NCBI RefSeq assembly: GCF_006742205.1
Contig: NZ_AP019721.1
Coordinates: 1,054,001 to 1,118,000, forward strand
Length of the DNA stretch: 64,000 nucleotides
Reading direction: 5' to 3'
Source: Staphylococcus epidermidis
Lineage (GTDB): Bacteria > Bacillota > Bacilli > Staphylococcales > Staphylococcaceae
Shown one piece after another: positions 11,325 through 20,624 of this stretch. Each line of letters begins with the position of its first letter. The stretch's first letter is position 1. Under the pieces are notes generated by a model. The model saw only the letters and a list, made by a program, of their open reading frames with translations. It ran no database searches and was not told the origin of the DNA. A program made the position numbers and the translations under genes.

Positions 11325-12587
11325 TTATTTGTTTTGATCTATTTTAAATTCACCAGCAAACATTCCAGCAACATGACCCGTAACTAATGCGCTTGTTATA
11401 TTATAACCTCCAGTGTATCCATGAATATCTAGGACTTCGCCACATAAAAATAATCCTGGCACTAATTTAGACATCATAGTTTTTGGTTCTATTTCTTTTA
11501 AAGAAATACCGCCGCCTGTCACAAAAGCTTTGTCTAATGGAAGTGTGCCATCTACTGTAAAGGTAAAAGTCTTTAGAAGATTAATAAAAGTTTGAAACTG
11601 TTGATTTGATAAATGATGTGCAGTCATTTCATCATTAATACCAGATTGTTCGAGAATAAACAATAAATACCGCTCTTCTATTAATCCTCGCAAGCTATTT
11701 TTAATATATTTATCTGGTTCTGCATTAAGTATTTTTCTCACTTTTTGAGATAGTTGATCTACGTTTAGTTCAGGAAAAACATCTAATTGCATATGGATAT
11801 TTTTCTTTTTTTGATTTTTCTGCTCTTTATAAACAAACTGACTACATCTAAGAGCAGCAGGACCACTAATTCCAAAATGTGTGAATATCATATCCATTTG
11901 ATGACTTACTCTTTTTTTACCATTTTTCTTTAAGACCGATAAATTAACATCTTTTAAACTTAACCCTTTTAAGCGATTTGATTTGATAAAAGTTTCTGAT
12001 GAAGTGATAGGCACTTCAGTAGGGAATAATTCTGTTATAGAATGACCTAGAGATTTTGCAAATTTGTAACCATCTCCAGTAGAACCGGTTTGAGGAACTG
12101 ATGTACCGCCTGTAGCAATAATTAAACTGTGACTTTCAAATTCACCTATTTGTGTTTTAACTTTAAAATTATGGTCATACGAAACACTGACAACTGGTGT
12201 TTCTTCCTTAACCTCAACATGATTTTCTTTGAGTTGGTTAATAAGCACATCAACAACATCTTGAGATTTATTTGAAACTGGAAACATTCTACCATGATCT
12301 TCTTCTTTAAGTTTGACTCCACGGGTTTCAAAAAAATTTATAATAGAAAGATTATCAAAAACTGAAAAAGGGCTATATAGGAATTTACCATTACCCGGAA
12401 TATTTTTTATGATTTCATCATATGGAAGTCTATTAGTTACGTTGCAACGACCACCACCTGAGATTTTTAGTTTCCGTCCAAGACCTTTTTTCTTTTCGAT
12501 TAATAAAACTGATTTATTTTTTTCACTTGCAGCAACCGCAGCCATAGCCCCACTTGGGCCACCTCCGATAACAATTGTTTGATACAT
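11325..12587 (-). CDS. HI0933/YhiN-family NAD(P)/FAD-dependent oxidoreductase
   Basis: Predicted flavoprotein of 420 residues. The N-terminus has the dinucleotide fold signature GGGPSGAM (residues 8-15), followed by KKKGLGRKLKISGGGRCNVTN, typical of the HI0933 family. A second conserved block near the C-terminus reads FVTGGGISLKEI and LCGEVLDIHGYTGGYN. The start is MYQTIVIGGG at 12587, because GGAGG lies 8 bases upstream; the longer frame to 12602 starts inside that ribosome-binding site. It converges on the sasC-type gene and diverges from the murJ-like gene. The substrate of this widespread family is not established. Bounds are firm; physiological role is unknown. Confidence 0.88.
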   Translation of the reverse strand: MYQTIVIGGGPSGAMAAVAASEKNKSVLLIEKKKGLGRKLKISGGGRCNVTNRLPYDEIIKNIPGNGKFLYSPFSVFDNLSIINFFETRGVKLKEEDHGRMFPVSNKSQDVVDVLINQLKENHVEVKEETPVVSVSYDHNFKVKTQIGEFESHSLIIATGGTSVPQTGSTGDGYKFAKSLGHSITELFPTEVPITSSETFIKSNRLKGLSLKDVNLSVLKKNGKKRVSHQMDMIFTHFGISGPAALRCSQFVYKEQKNQKKKNIHMQLDVFPELNVDQLSQKVRKILNAEPDKYIKNSLRGLIEERYLLFILEQSGINDEMTAHHLSNQQFQTFINLLKTFTFTVDGTLPLDKAFVTGGGISLKEIEPKTMMSKLVPGLFLCGEVLDIHGYTGGYNITSALVTGHVAGMFAGEFKIDQNK

Positions 12588-12859
12588 GATGATAACCTCC
12601 ATACCTTTTTATCTTAATTATTGTAAATGGAATAGGATGACAAAGCTTAAGATAATAATTATAATATAAAACTTGGCAAATAATATTAAAATTGAAGTTG
12701 AGAGTCTATTAAAGTCCATATTGATTTTAATTAAAGTTATCTTTATAGGACAAACAACTATTATTTTGTGATATATTTTAAAGTAATGCAAGATAATGAG
12801 TTTAACAGTAAAAATAGAACTGACAAGCATTAATAATTATTAAGATAGGAAGATAGGTT

Positions 12860-14521
12860 ATGAGTGAAAGTAAAGAAATGGTTCGTGGAACCTTTTTAAT
12901 TACAATAAGTATTTTAATTACAAAAGTATTAGGTGTCTTATTTATTATTCCGTTTACTGCTTTAATAGGTGGACAAGCCAACATGGCACCTTTTACTTAT
13001 GCTTATGCACCATACAATATAGCTATAGCTATAGCAACAGCTGGTGTTCCGCTTGCCGCGTCAAAATATGTTGCTAAATATAATGCACTAGGTGCATATA
13101 AGGTCAGTCAGAAGTTTTATAAATCAAGTTTTGTAGTCATGAGTATTACAGGAATTGTAGGTTTCCTAGTTTTATATTTATTAGCACCATACATAGCTGA
13201 ACTAACCTTATCACGTAATACTCATGGTAATAGTGGATGGACAGTAGCTGATATCACTTGGATTATTAGAATAATAAGTATGGTAGTTATATTTATTCCA
13301 GTTCTCGCAACTTGGAGAGGAATATTTCAAGGATACAAATCGATGGGACCTACTGCAGTGTCAGAAGTTACAGAGCAAATTGCAAGAATTGTATTTATTT
13401 TAGTAGGTAGTTATTTAACGCTCAATGTATTTGGAGGTACAGTTCTTCAGGCAAATGGTATTGCAACGTTTGCAGCTGCAATAGGTGCAATCGCAGGAAT
13501 ACTTACATTATGGTATTACTGGATTAAAAGAAGAAAAAATATTAAAAAAATGGTCGACTCAGATACAGCGAATCTAAATGTTTCATACGGGAAAATGTAT
13601 AAAGAAATTATTGCTTATAGTATACCGTTTGTCATAGTAAGTTTGAATTTTCCACTATTTAATTTGGTCGATCAGTTTACTCATAATGGTGCGCTTAACC
13701 TTGTAGGTGTCAAACCTGGTTTGCAAGATATATTCTTTAACATGTTAAACATGTCTACAAACAAAATAGTAATGATTCCAACATCATTAAGTGCTGGATT
13801 TGCTGTCAGTTTAATACCATTTATAACTAAAACCTATGAAGAAGGTAGATATGCAGAGATGCATCGACAAATTAGAACTTCGATTGGAGTTTTAATGTTC
13901 ATTACTGTTCCAGCTAGTATTGGTATCATGGCATTAGCGCAACCTTTGTTCACAGTATTCTATGGTTTTGATCCAGTTGTTCACGGTCACGATCCAAATT
14001 TCGATGGAAGTAGATTATTATTTTATTATGCTCCTGTTGCAATTTTAATTTCATTATTAAGTGTTACAGCATCAATGTTACAGGGTATCGATAAACAAAA
14101 ACTAACAGTTTTTGTTATTTTAGGATCTGTTTTAATTAAACTGATTCTCAATTATCCTTTAATTATGTTATTACACACACCTGGCGCTGTATTAAGTACA
14201 GCAATAGCTTTATTATTTGCAATTTGTTGCAATTTCTATATTCTTAAAAAATATGCAAACTTTAAATTTAGTTACAGTTGGATACATTTAGCTAAGATTA
14301 TTCTAATTTCAATCATCATGATGATTGGGGTTGAGGTGATTTTCTTCATTTTAAGATTATTCTTGGAACCAACTAGATTTAATTACTTGATTATTGTTGC
14401 AATTGGTGTCATTGTGGGAGCAATCATTTATGGTGGTATTACAATCAAGACTAAATTAGCTGATGAATTTTTAGGTGATATTCCCGCTAAAATAAGACGT
14501 AAAGTGAAGATGTTGCGATGA
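12860..14521 (+). CDS. murJ: MurJ-type lipid II flippase (MVF/MOP superfamily, SpoVB-like)
   Basis: Integral membrane protein of 553 residues with about 14 hydrophobic segments spread over its whole length, as in the MVF branch of the MOP exporters. It begins MSESKEMVRGTFLITISI. Its position between the flavoprotein and the pseudouridine synthase matches the S. aureus gene SAV1754, which has been identified as the lipid II flippase. It would move undecaprenyl-linked peptidoglycan precursor to the outer face of the membrane. The stop codon overlaps the ATG of the next gene by 4 bases (ATGA), so the two are translationally coupled. It could alternatively be annotated as a generic polysaccharide biosynthesis protein; MurJ is inferred from synteny and family. 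Confidence 0.85.
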   Translation: MSESKEMVRGTFLITISILITKVLGVLFIIPFTALIGGQANMAPFTYAYAPYNIAIAIATAGVPLAASKYVAKYNALGAYKVSQKFYKSSFVVMSITGIVGFLVLYLLAPYIAELTLSRNTHGNSGWTVADITWIIRIISMVVIFIPVLATWRGIFQGYKSMGPTAVSEVTEQIARIVFILVGSYLTLNVFGGTVLQANGIATFAAAIGAIAGILTLWYYWIKRRKNIKKMVDSDTANLNVSYGKMYKEIIAYSIPFVIVSLNFPLFNLVDQFTHNGALNLVGVKPGLQDIFFNMLNMSTNKIVMIPTSLSAGFAVSLIPFITKTYEEGRYAEMHRQIRTSIGVLMFITVPASIGIMALAQPLFTVFYGFDPVVHGHDPNFDGSRLLFYYAPVAILISLLSVTASMLQGIDKQKLTVFVILGSVLIKLILNYPLIMLLHTPGAVLSTAIALLFAICCNFYILKKYANFKFSYSWIHLAKIILISIIMMIGVEVIFFILRLFLEPTRFNYLIIVAIGVIVGAIIYGGITIKTKLADEFLGDIPAKIRRKVKMLR

Positions 14522-15210
14522 GATTAGATAAATTTCTAGCTAATATGGGTGTTGGAACGCGATCAGAAGTTAAACAGTTACTCAAAAAAGGATCTGTTAA
14601 AGTCAACCAAAATATAGTTAAGTTACCTAAACTTCATGTTAATCCTAATTCTGATGAGATAATGGTAAATGATGAAGTAGTTAGTTATATCGACAAAGTG
14701 TATATCATGTTAAACAAACCAAAAGGTTATATTTCAGCGACAGAGGATGAGGTGCATCCTACTATTATTGATTTGATACCTGAATATGCACATTTAAATA
14801 TTTTTCCGGTCGGACGTTTGGACAAAGATACAGAAGGATTACTCCTTGTTACAAATGATGGACAGTTTAATCATGAAGTAATGAATCCCAATAAGCATGT
14901 TTCAAAGACTTATGAAGTCTATTCAAAACACCCAATAACTCAATTCGATATTGATAAATTTAAATCCGGAATAGAATTATCAGATGGAAAATTAAAGCCT
15001 GCAATTTTAAAGAAAGTTGATAATTATGTATCACATGTCACTATTTACGAAGGAAAATATCATCAAGTTAAAAGAATGTTTCATAGTATCGAAAATGAGG
15101 TATTAGAATTGAAACGCATAAAGATTGCTCAACTAGAACTAGATCATAATTTAGATTTGGGTAGTTACCGTTTGTTAACACAAATAGATTTTGATAATCT
15201 TAAGAACTAA
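14518..15210 (+). CDS. RsuA-family 16S rRNA pseudouridine synthase
   Basis: 230 residues. An S4 RNA-binding domain occupies residues 1-60 (MRLDKFLANMGVGTRSEVKQ). The catalytic domain follows, with GRLDKDTEGLLLVT at 99-112; Asp102 is the expected catalytic aspartate. The RsuA/RluB/E/F family isomerises specific uridines in ribosomal RNA, and family members of this short type usually act on 16S rRNA. The gene overlaps murJ by 4 bases and is followed after 17 bp by the small YtxH-like gene, so the three probably form one transcript. Exact target uridine is inferred only. Confidence 0.9.
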   Translation: MRLDKFLANMGVGTRSEVKQLLKKGSVKVNQNIVKLPKLHVNPNSDEIMVNDEVVSYIDKVYIMLNKPKGYISATEDEVHPTIIDLIPEYAHLNIFPVGRLDKDTEGLLLVTNDGQFNHEVMNPNKHVSKTYEVYSKHPITQFDIDKFKSGIELSDGKLKPAILKKVDNYVSHVTIYEGKYHQVKRMFHSIENEVLELKRIKIAQLELDHNLDLGSYRLLTQIDFDNLKN

Positions 15211-15227
15211 CAAAGGAGAGATGTAAA

Positions 15228-15656
15228 ATGGGAAAAAGTACTAATTTATTTAAAATTGCATTAGGCATTGGTGGTGCAATTACTGTTGTAGCATTATCAC
15301 GTAAAGAAAGTCGAGATAAACTTAAACAAGAATATAATAAATATAAAGAAAATCCTGAATCATATAAATCTAGCGCTAAAGATTTAGCAACTCAAATAGG
15401 TAATAAAGCTAATGAAACAATTCAAGAAGTTAAGAAGAACCCTAAAGACTATGTTGAACGTATCAAAAGTAATCCTAAAGAATTTTTAGAAGAAGAAAAG
15501 TCTAAAATTATTGGCAAAAATGATCAGACACAAGATGATATTGAAGAAGGAAAATTTGATGCTGAAGGCGGCGCAACTGTCAATAACAATTTAAGAGTTG
15601 TTACTGAAGATGACTTAAAAAATAATAAAAATGCATTACAAGATAAAAAAGAATAA
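15228..15656 (+). CDS. Small YtxH-domain membrane-associated protein
   Basis: 142 residues. A single hydrophobic segment near the N-terminus (about residues 7-24, FKIALGIGGAITVVALS) is followed by a highly charged Lys/Glu/Asn-rich tail. This is the layout of YtxH/gas-vesicle-like stress proteins in Firmicutes. The tail carries a loosely repeated NPK-(D/E) motif (ENPESYK, KNPKDYVE, SNPKEFLE). A good ribosome-binding site (AAAGGAGAG) lies before the ATG. It closes the murJ operon. No enzyme motif is visible and function is unknown. Confidence 0.8.
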   Translation: MGKSTNLFKIALGIGGAITVVALSRKESRDKLKQEYNKYKENPESYKSSAKDLATQIGNKANETIQEVKKNPKDYVERIKSNPKEFLEEEKSKIIGKNDQTQDDIEEGKFDAEGGATVNNNLRVVTEDDLKNNKNALQDKKE

Positions 15657-15674
15657 TTATACATTTTAAATTTA

Positions 15675-15709
15675 GTGGAACAGAATTTGAATTCAATTCG
15701 TTGTTCCAC
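15675..15709 (+). terminator. Hairpin after the YtxH-like gene
   Basis: GTGGAACA pairs with TGTTCCAC around an AATTC-rich inner stem, 18 bp after the stop. It lacks a T-tract, so it may be a transcript-end stabilising hairpin rather than an intrinsic terminator. Confidence 0.5.
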
Positions 15710-15788
15710 GGTGATTACAAAGATTCGTTTTAAACATAAGTGTTATTAGTTTATTTTCAATCCGTTCATCGATTGTTAAGAATAAGAG

Positions 15789-15825
15789 AAGCCTAGGACA
15801 TTAATTTGTACCTAGGCTTTTATAT
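15789..15825 (+). terminator. Rho-independent terminator
   Basis: AAGCCTAGG and its exact complement CCTAGGCTT flank a 13-base loop and are followed by TTATAT. It ends the murJ-pseudouridine synthase-ytxH-like transcript. The rest of the 307-base gap before pepV is AT-rich with no other recognisable element. Confidence 0.8.
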
Positions 15826-15963
15826 ATTTTTTAAATATAAGTTAATCATTTAGTCACTACTTATTAATAAAAATTAAGTTATTTTTCTGACATCTTACTG
15901 TAGTTTCTTTTAAACATCATGTAAAATGGAACATAACTTAGAAAAAAAGGAAGTTGATCTCGA

Positions 15964-17373
15964 ATGTGGAAAGAAAAGGTTCTAGAGTACGAAAATCAAA
16001 TGATTGAAGATCTTAAAGGTTTATTATCTATAGAAAGCATCAGAGATGATTCTAAAGCCACTGCTGATGCACCTGTGGGACCAGGACCGAGAGAAGCTCT
16101 TGATTACATGTACAATTTAGGTAAAAGAGATGGTTTTTCAACGCATGACGTTGATCATATAGCTGGTAGAATTGAAGCTGGTAAAGGAGAAGATGTATTA
16201 GGTATTTTATGTCATGTCGATGTAGTACCCGCAGGCGATGGGTGGGATTCAAACCCATTCCAACCAGTAGTGACAGACAATGCAATTATAGCCAGAGGGA
16301 CACTGGATGATAAAGGACCCACCATTGCTGCCTATTATGCAGTTAAAATTTTAAATGAGATGAAGGTAGATTGGAAAAAACGTATACACATTATTATCGG
16401 AACTGATGAAGAATCAGATTGGAAATGTACAGACAGATATTTCAAAACAGAAGAAATGCCTACCTTAGGTTTTGCTCCAGATGCAGAATTCCCAGCAATA
16501 CATGGTGAAAAAGGTATAACAACCTTTGATTTAGTACAAAATGAAGTGACAGAAGATACAGATGAACCTGACTATGAGTTATTAAAATTTGAATCTGGTC
16601 AAAGATACAATATGGTTCCTGATTATGCTAAGGCAGAAGTGCTCGTCAAAGAAAATATGACAGATGTCATTCAAAACTTTGAAAACTTTTTACAACAAAA
16701 TCAACTACAAGGTGAAAGTACAGTTGACAGTGGTATTTTAATATTAACAATTGAGGGTAAAGCAGTTCATGGCATGGATCCATCTTTAGGTGTTAATGCA
16801 GGATTGTTTTTACTTAAATTTTTAGCAAGTCTTAATCTAAATAAAAGCGCAAAAGATTTCGTAGAATTCAATGAGCGATACTTATTTGAATCTCACTTTG
16901 GTGAAAAAATGGGTATGAAGTTCCATACTGATATTATGGGAGATGTCACTACTAATATCGGGGTTATCAGTTATGATAAAGAAAAAGCAGGCAGTTATGG
17001 TATTAATCTAAGATATCCCGAAGGATTTAAATTTGAAGACGCAATCGATAGATTTAGAAGTGAAATTAATGAACTAGGTTTTAATTTAGAACTTGGCAAA
17101 GTTCAAAAACCACACTATGTCGATAAAAATGATCCATTTGTAAAAACACTTGTAAACGCATATAGAAATCAAACAGGTGATATGACTGAACCATATACGA
17201 TTGGTGGAGGAACATATGCGAGAAATTTAGATAAGGGTGTCGCATTTGGTGCGATGTTTGCAGATTCAGAAGATTTAATGCATCAAAAAAATGAGTATAT
17301 AACTAAAAAGCAATTGATCAATGCAACAAGTATTTATTTAGAAGCTATTTACGCTTTATGTGTGGAGGATTAA
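15964..17373 (+). CDS. pepV: Dipeptidase PepV (M20 family)
   Basis: 469 residues, the usual PepV length. Zinc-ligand motifs of the M20 metallopeptidases are visible: [10 protein letters not shown] (His84), GTLDDKGPT (Asp115) and [10 protein letters not shown] (Glu149/Glu150). The middle lid domain and the C-terminal IGGGTYAR block are also present. The enzyme cleaves dipeptides with unmodified N-termini in the cytoplasm. The next gene, dat, starts 3 bases after its stop, and the pepV-dat pair is conserved in staphylococci. In S. aureus PepV has been linked to aminopeptidase activity; a link with D-alanine supply through dat is an inference from context. Confidence 0.95.
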   Translation: MWKEKVLEYENQMIEDLKGLLSIESIRDDSKATADAPVGPGPREALDYMYNLGKRDGFSTHDVDHIAGRIEAGKGEDVLGILCHVDVVPAGDGWDSNPFQPVVTDNAIIARGTLDDKGPTIAAYYAVKILNEMKVDWKKRIHIIIGTDEESDWKCTDRYFKTEEMPTLGFAPDAEFPAIHGEKGITTFDLVQNEVTEDTDEPDYELLKFESGQRYNMVPDYAKAEVLVKENMTDVIQNFENFLQQNQLQGESTVDSGILILTIEGKAVHGMDPSLGVNAGLFLLKFLASLNLNKSAKDFVEFNERYLFESHFGEKMGMKFHTDIMGDVTTNIGVISYDKEKAGSYGINLRYPEGFKFEDAIDRFRSEINELGFNLELGKVQKPHYVDKNDPFVKTLVNAYRNQTGDMTEPYTIGGGTYARNLDKGVAFGAMFADSEDLMHQKNEYITKKQLINATSIYLEAIYALCVED

Positions 17374-17376
17374 TTT

Positions 17377-18225
17377 ATGACAAAAGTTTTTATAAATGGT
17401 GAATTTGTTAATGAAGAGGATGCTAAGGTTTCATATGAAGATCGAGGCTACGTGTTTGGGGACGGAATCTATGAATATATACGGGCATATGATGGGAAAT
17501 TGTTTACCGTTAAAGAGCATTTTGAAAGATTTTTAAGAAGTGCTGAAGAAATAGGACTAGATTTAAATTATACTATTGAGGAATTAATTGAATTAGTACG
17601 CCGATTATTAAAAGAAAATAATGTGGTGAATGGCGGTATTTATATACAAGCTACTCGTGGTGCTGCTCCTCGAAATCATTCATTTCCTACACCACCTGTA
17701 AAACCTGTTATTATGGCGTTTACAAAAAGTTATGATAGACCTTATGAAGAATTAGAACAAGGAGTTTATGCCATTACAACTGAAGACATTAGATGGTTAC
17801 GTTGTGATATTAAAAGTTTAAATTTATTAGGAAATGTATTAGCTAAAGAATATGCTGTTAAATATAATGCTGCAGAGGCTATACAACACCGAGGTGATAT
17901 TGTCACTGAGGGTGCATCTAGTAATGTTTACGCAATTAAAGATGGAGTGATATACACGCATCCAGTTAATAATTTTATATTGAACGGAATTACTCGCCGT
18001 GTCATAAAATGGATAGCAGAGGATGAACAAATACCATTCAAAGAAGAAACATTTACAGTAGAATTTCTTAAAAGTGCTGATGAAGTTATCATTTCTAGTA
18101 CTTCTGCAGAAGTTATGCCAATTACAAAAATTGATGGTGAAAATGTTCAAGACGGACAAGTTGGTACTATAACACGACAATTACAACAAGGATTTGAAAA
18201 GTATATTCAATCGCATAGTATTTAA
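17377..18225 (+). CDS. dat: D-alanine aminotransferase
   Basis: 282 residues, the exact expected length. This class IV PLP enzyme interconverts D-alanine + 2-oxoglutarate and pyruvate + D-glutamate, giving D-Glu for peptidoglycan. The Schiff-base lysine is Lys146 in [20 protein letters not shown] (about 176-185) is the conserved PLP-contact block. GGAGG lies 9 bases before the ATG, inside the end of pepV, so the two are co-transcribed and probably coupled. Glutamate racemase would be the alternative D-Glu source. Confidence 0.96.
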   Translation: MTKVFINGEFVNEEDAKVSYEDRGYVFGDGIYEYIRAYDGKLFTVKEHFERFLRSAEEIGLDLNYTIEELIELVRRLLKENNVVNGGIYIQATRGAAPRNHSFPTPPVKPVIMAFTKSYDRPYEELEQGVYAITTEDIRWLRCDIKSLNLLGNVLAKEYAVKYNAAEAIQHRGDIVTEGASSNVYAIKDGVIYTHPVNNFILNGITRRVIKWIAEDEQIPFKEETFTVEFLKSADEVIISSTSAEVMPITKIDGENVQDGQVGTITRQLQQGFEKYIQSHSI

Positions 18226-18266
18226 AATTTTTAAATTTATAGTTTGAGGATGAAAATTTAAAATAA

Positions 18267-18611
18267 TTGTCTTATTTCACCGTAAATCTTATCTTATAAT
18301 GTGTTATAATTTATAATAAAGCGATTTAGAAATCAAAGAGACATTAGACTAGTAAAATGTATCTTTTTGTTTCTGATTTTTAGTTGAAATGTAACCCTAA
18401 AAATTATAAAATCTTTTATGAGTGATAAATTATGAACGGATTAAATAAGTCTGATTAAGATGGGACTAAGTATTGACTTAAATAGCTCACATAAACTGTT
18501 AACAAATTAAATGTAAAGCGTAAAAAACAAACGCTTTGTAAAAATTAGAATATATGGCTCACGAAAAACTATTTCTTGAGCCATTTTCTAGTTGAAAGTG
18601 AGGTGAACGTG
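18267..18611 (+). promoter_or_regulatory. Long structured leader before the ytmP-like gene
   Basis: About 345 untranslated bases follow dat. Two closely spaced TATAAT boxes (18295 and 18305) have only weak -35 partners. Near the 3' end come two hairpins: AAAGCGT...ACGCTTT at about 18515-18538, then ATGGCTCA-C-GAAA...TTTC-T-TGAGCCAT at about 18554-18581 with a TTTTCT tail. The second hairpin looks like an intrinsic terminator and ends about 18 bases before the ribosome-binding site of the kinase gene. This could be a cis-acting attenuator or a small RNA with its own terminator. No known riboswitch core (for example the T-box GGTGGNACC) is present. Confidence 0.45.
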
Positions 18612-19403
18612 TTGGAGCAGTTTTATCAGTTAGGGTGGACACTTGATTCGGCAGGAGGAGCTTCTGGTGAAGCATATATGGCTGAACAAGATGGACAAAA
18701 ATTATTTTTAAAACGAAATTCAAATCCTTTTATTGCTGCGCTATCTGCAGAAGGAATTGTACCTAAACTTGTTTGGACGAAACGTATTGAAACAGGTGAA
18801 GTAGTAACAGCTCAGCATTGGAAAAATGGCAGAGAATTAAATGAAGATGAAATGAACCAAACAAGAGTCGCTGAACTACTACATAAAATTCACGGTTCAA
18901 GACCTTTATTAACTATGCTAAAGCGTATGGAGATGGAACCTATTACGCCTGACATTATGTTGAATAAAATTAACGCATCACTTTCAAGAGAAGTTTTGAC
19001 ACATCATGTTGTGAGAAGAGCTTTAACTTACCTTGAAGATCATATACCGAATTTAGACGCACGTTTCTTTACTGTTGTACATGGAGATGTTAATCATAAC
19101 AACTGGTTATTATCAGATCGGGATGAACTTTACCTTGTGGATTGGGAAGGTGCAATGATTGCAGACCCAGCGATTGACATTGGTATGCTGCTTTACAATT
19201 ACGTTCCTCAAAACAAATGGTCTCAGTGGTTTAAAACTTATGGCGTTGAAGAAAGTGTCAATTTGAATAAACGTATGAAATGGTACACAGTTATTCAAGC
19301 AATAGGTCTTATTCAATGGTATGAAGAACAAAAACGCTATAGAGATATGAATACATGGCTGAAATTTTTAAATGAAGTAATGAATAGTAACTTATTTATA
19401 TAA
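18612..19403 (+). CDS. APH/choline-kinase-fold phosphotransferase (YtmP-like)
   Basis: 263 residues from TTG at 18612. That start gives MEQFYQLGWTLDSAGGASGE, which matches the staphylococcal family start, and GAGGTGA lies 6 bases upstream; the in-frame ATG at 18576 lies inside the terminator hairpin and is rejected. The kinase signatures HGDVNHNNWLL (Brenner-type loop) and LVDWEGAM (DFG equivalent) are clear. It would phosphorylate a small molecule in the cytoplasm, but the substrate is unknown. It is followed 10 bases later by trmB, a pairing also conserved in Bacillus (ytmP-ytmQ). Confidence 0.87.
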   Translation: MEQFYQLGWTLDSAGGASGEAYMAEQDGQKLFLKRNSNPFIAALSAEGIVPKLVWTKRIETGEVVTAQHWKNGRELNEDEMNQTRVAELLHKIHGSRPLLTMLKRMEMEPITPDIMLNKINASLSREVLTHHVVRRALTYLEDHIPNLDARFFTVVHGDVNHNNWLLSDRDELYLVDWEGAMIADPAIDIGMLLYNYVPQNKWSQWFKTYGVEESVNLNKRMKWYTVIQAIGLIQWYEEQKRYRDMNTWLKFLNEVMNSNLFI

Positions 19404-19413
19404 GGAGTAATTA

Positions 19414-20064
19414 ATGATGAGAGTTCGTTACAAACCGTGGGCCGAAGATTATTTAAAGAACCATCCTGATTTAGTAGACATGGATGGTGCTCACGCAGGT
19501 AAAATGTCTGAGTGGTTCGAAAAAGAACAACCGATTTATATTGAAATTGGTTCAGGAATGGGACAATTTATAACAACATTAGCAGCACAATATCCAGAGA
19601 TTAATTTTGTATCAATGGAACGTGAAAAAAGTGTGATGTACAAAGTTCTTGATAAAACAAAAGAAATGGGTCTTAAAAATTTAAAAATGATTTGTAATGA
19701 TGCTATTGAGCTTAATGAGTATTTCAAAGATAAAGAAATATCTAGAATTTACTTAAATTTTTCAGATCCTTGGCCTAAAAAGCGCCATGCAAAAAGACGT
19801 TTGACGTATCATACATACCTTGCATTATATAAACAAATACTTAAAGATGACGGTGAAATTCATTTTAAAACTGATAATCGTGGTTTGTTCGCATTTAGTA
19901 TAGAAAGTATGTCGCAATTTGGAATGTACTTTACTAAAATGAATTTAAATTTACACGATGAAGATGATGAAGATAATATAGTGACAGAATATGAGAAGAA
20001 ATTCTCTGAAAAGGGATCTCGTATTTATCGAATGGAAGCTAAATTTCATAAATGTTTCGAATAG
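19414..20064 (+). CDS. trmB: tRNA (guanine-N7-)-methyltransferase
   Basis: 216 residues; methylates G46 of tRNA with SAM. The SAM-binding motif [11 protein letters not shown] and the family signature [15 protein letters not shown] are intact, as is the C-terminal [20 protein letters not shown]. Two adjacent ATGs (19414, 19417) follow AAGGAG; the second gives [13 protein letters not shown], the start seen in relatives, so the true start may be 19417. Co-transcribed with the ytmP-like kinase upstream. Confidence 0.96.
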   Translation: MMRVRYKPWAEDYLKNHPDLVDMDGAHAGKMSEWFEKEQPIYIEIGSGMGQFITTLAAQYPEINFVSMEREKSVMYKVLDKTKEMGLKNLKMICNDAIELNEYFKDKEISRIYLNFSDPWPKKRHAKRRLTYHTYLALYKQILKDDGEIHFKTDNRGLFAFSIESMSQFGMYFTKMNLNLHDEDDEDNIVTEYEKKFSEKGSRIYRMEAKFHKCFE

Positions 20065-20092
20065 AATAGGTAACTTATCATTTATATCAAAT

Positions 20093-20132
20093 CAACTTTT
20101 ATGTTTAAAATTATCATGAAAGTTGTTTTTTT
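20093..20132 (+). terminator. trmB terminator
   Basis: CAACTTTTATG pairs with CATGAAAGTTG (one internal mismatch) and is followed by seven T residues. It lies 28 bp after trmB. Confidence 0.85.
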
Positions 20133-20139
20133 ACAAAAA

Positions 20140-20175
20140 GCCCCAAATGATTTTAAATATAAATTCATTTGGGGC
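20140..20175 (-). terminator. Terminator of the small PepSY-like gene
   Basis: GCCCCAAATGA and its complement TCATTTGGGGC form an 11-bp stem; reading the minus strand it is followed by TTTTTG. It lies 50 bp beyond the stop of the minus-strand gene 20226-20540. Confidence 0.8.
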
Positions 20176-20225
20176 GAAGTTATTGTGATAGGTTTTTATT
20201 ATTATTATATAATATCAATTTTACC

Positions 20226-20540
20226 TCAGAGTTCAATTATATCAATGATTTGTCCTGACACAGCATCTGCATAAAATTCATAATTAATAAGATGGTCATT
20301 TTTTAATACTGTGATACCACCTTGGTATATTGGTTGATTATGATTTATATTTTCTAAAACGATTGGTTCTTGCACAATATAGGAACCTTTTACTTCTCTA
20401 AAATAAGTTTTGACTTCATTTAGTAATAATTCGGCGTTATACAGTTTTTTCTTCGTCAAAAAAATGAGAGAAAAGATTAATATTAAAAAAGCTGTAGAAA
20501 AAAACAATATAGTTATTTTTTTAAAATTAACTGACTTCAT
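20226..20540 (-). CDS. Small membrane-anchored protein, probable PepSY-like domain
   Basis: 104 residues. One N-terminal membrane segment (about residues 9-30, ITILFFSTAFLILIFSLIFL) is followed by an extracytoplasmic domain of about 70 residues ending in NYEFYADAVSGQIIDIIEL. The ending resembles the PepSY pattern where a strand is followed by D-xx-(S/T)-G-x-I. Start chosen at ATG 20540 because GAGGAG lies 7-8 bases before it; the longer frame to 20567 has no such site. It stands alone, divergent from the M42 peptidase gene. Domain call is tentative and function unknown. Confidence 0.7.
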   Translation of the reverse strand: MKSVNFKKITILFFSTAFLILIFSLIFLTKKKLYNAELLLNEVKTYFREVKGSYIVQEPIVLENINHNQPIYQGGITVLKNDHLINYEFYADAVSGQIIDIIEL

Positions 20541-20624
20541 CACAAATTCTCCTCTTACATAATTCATATCATTAGTTTACCACATTGAAGATGATATAAT
20601 TAAGCATAAGGAGTGAGATTTTAT

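Noticed and set aside
17839..18180. 113-codon minus-strand frame inside dat
   Set aside because: Cys/Phe/Asn-rich shadow of the aminotransferase; no family resemblance and no ribosome-binding site.
18576..18611. Upstream ATG (18576) as start of the ytmP-like kinase
   Set aside because: It falls within the terminator hairpin and lacks a Shine-Dalgarno; TTG at 18612 has one and gives the conserved N-terminus.
20572..20600. Vegetative promoter for the M42 peptidase (TATAAT at 20595)
   Set aside because: No acceptable -35 hexamer at 16-18 bases; the TATAAT alone is not enough in such AT-rich sequence.
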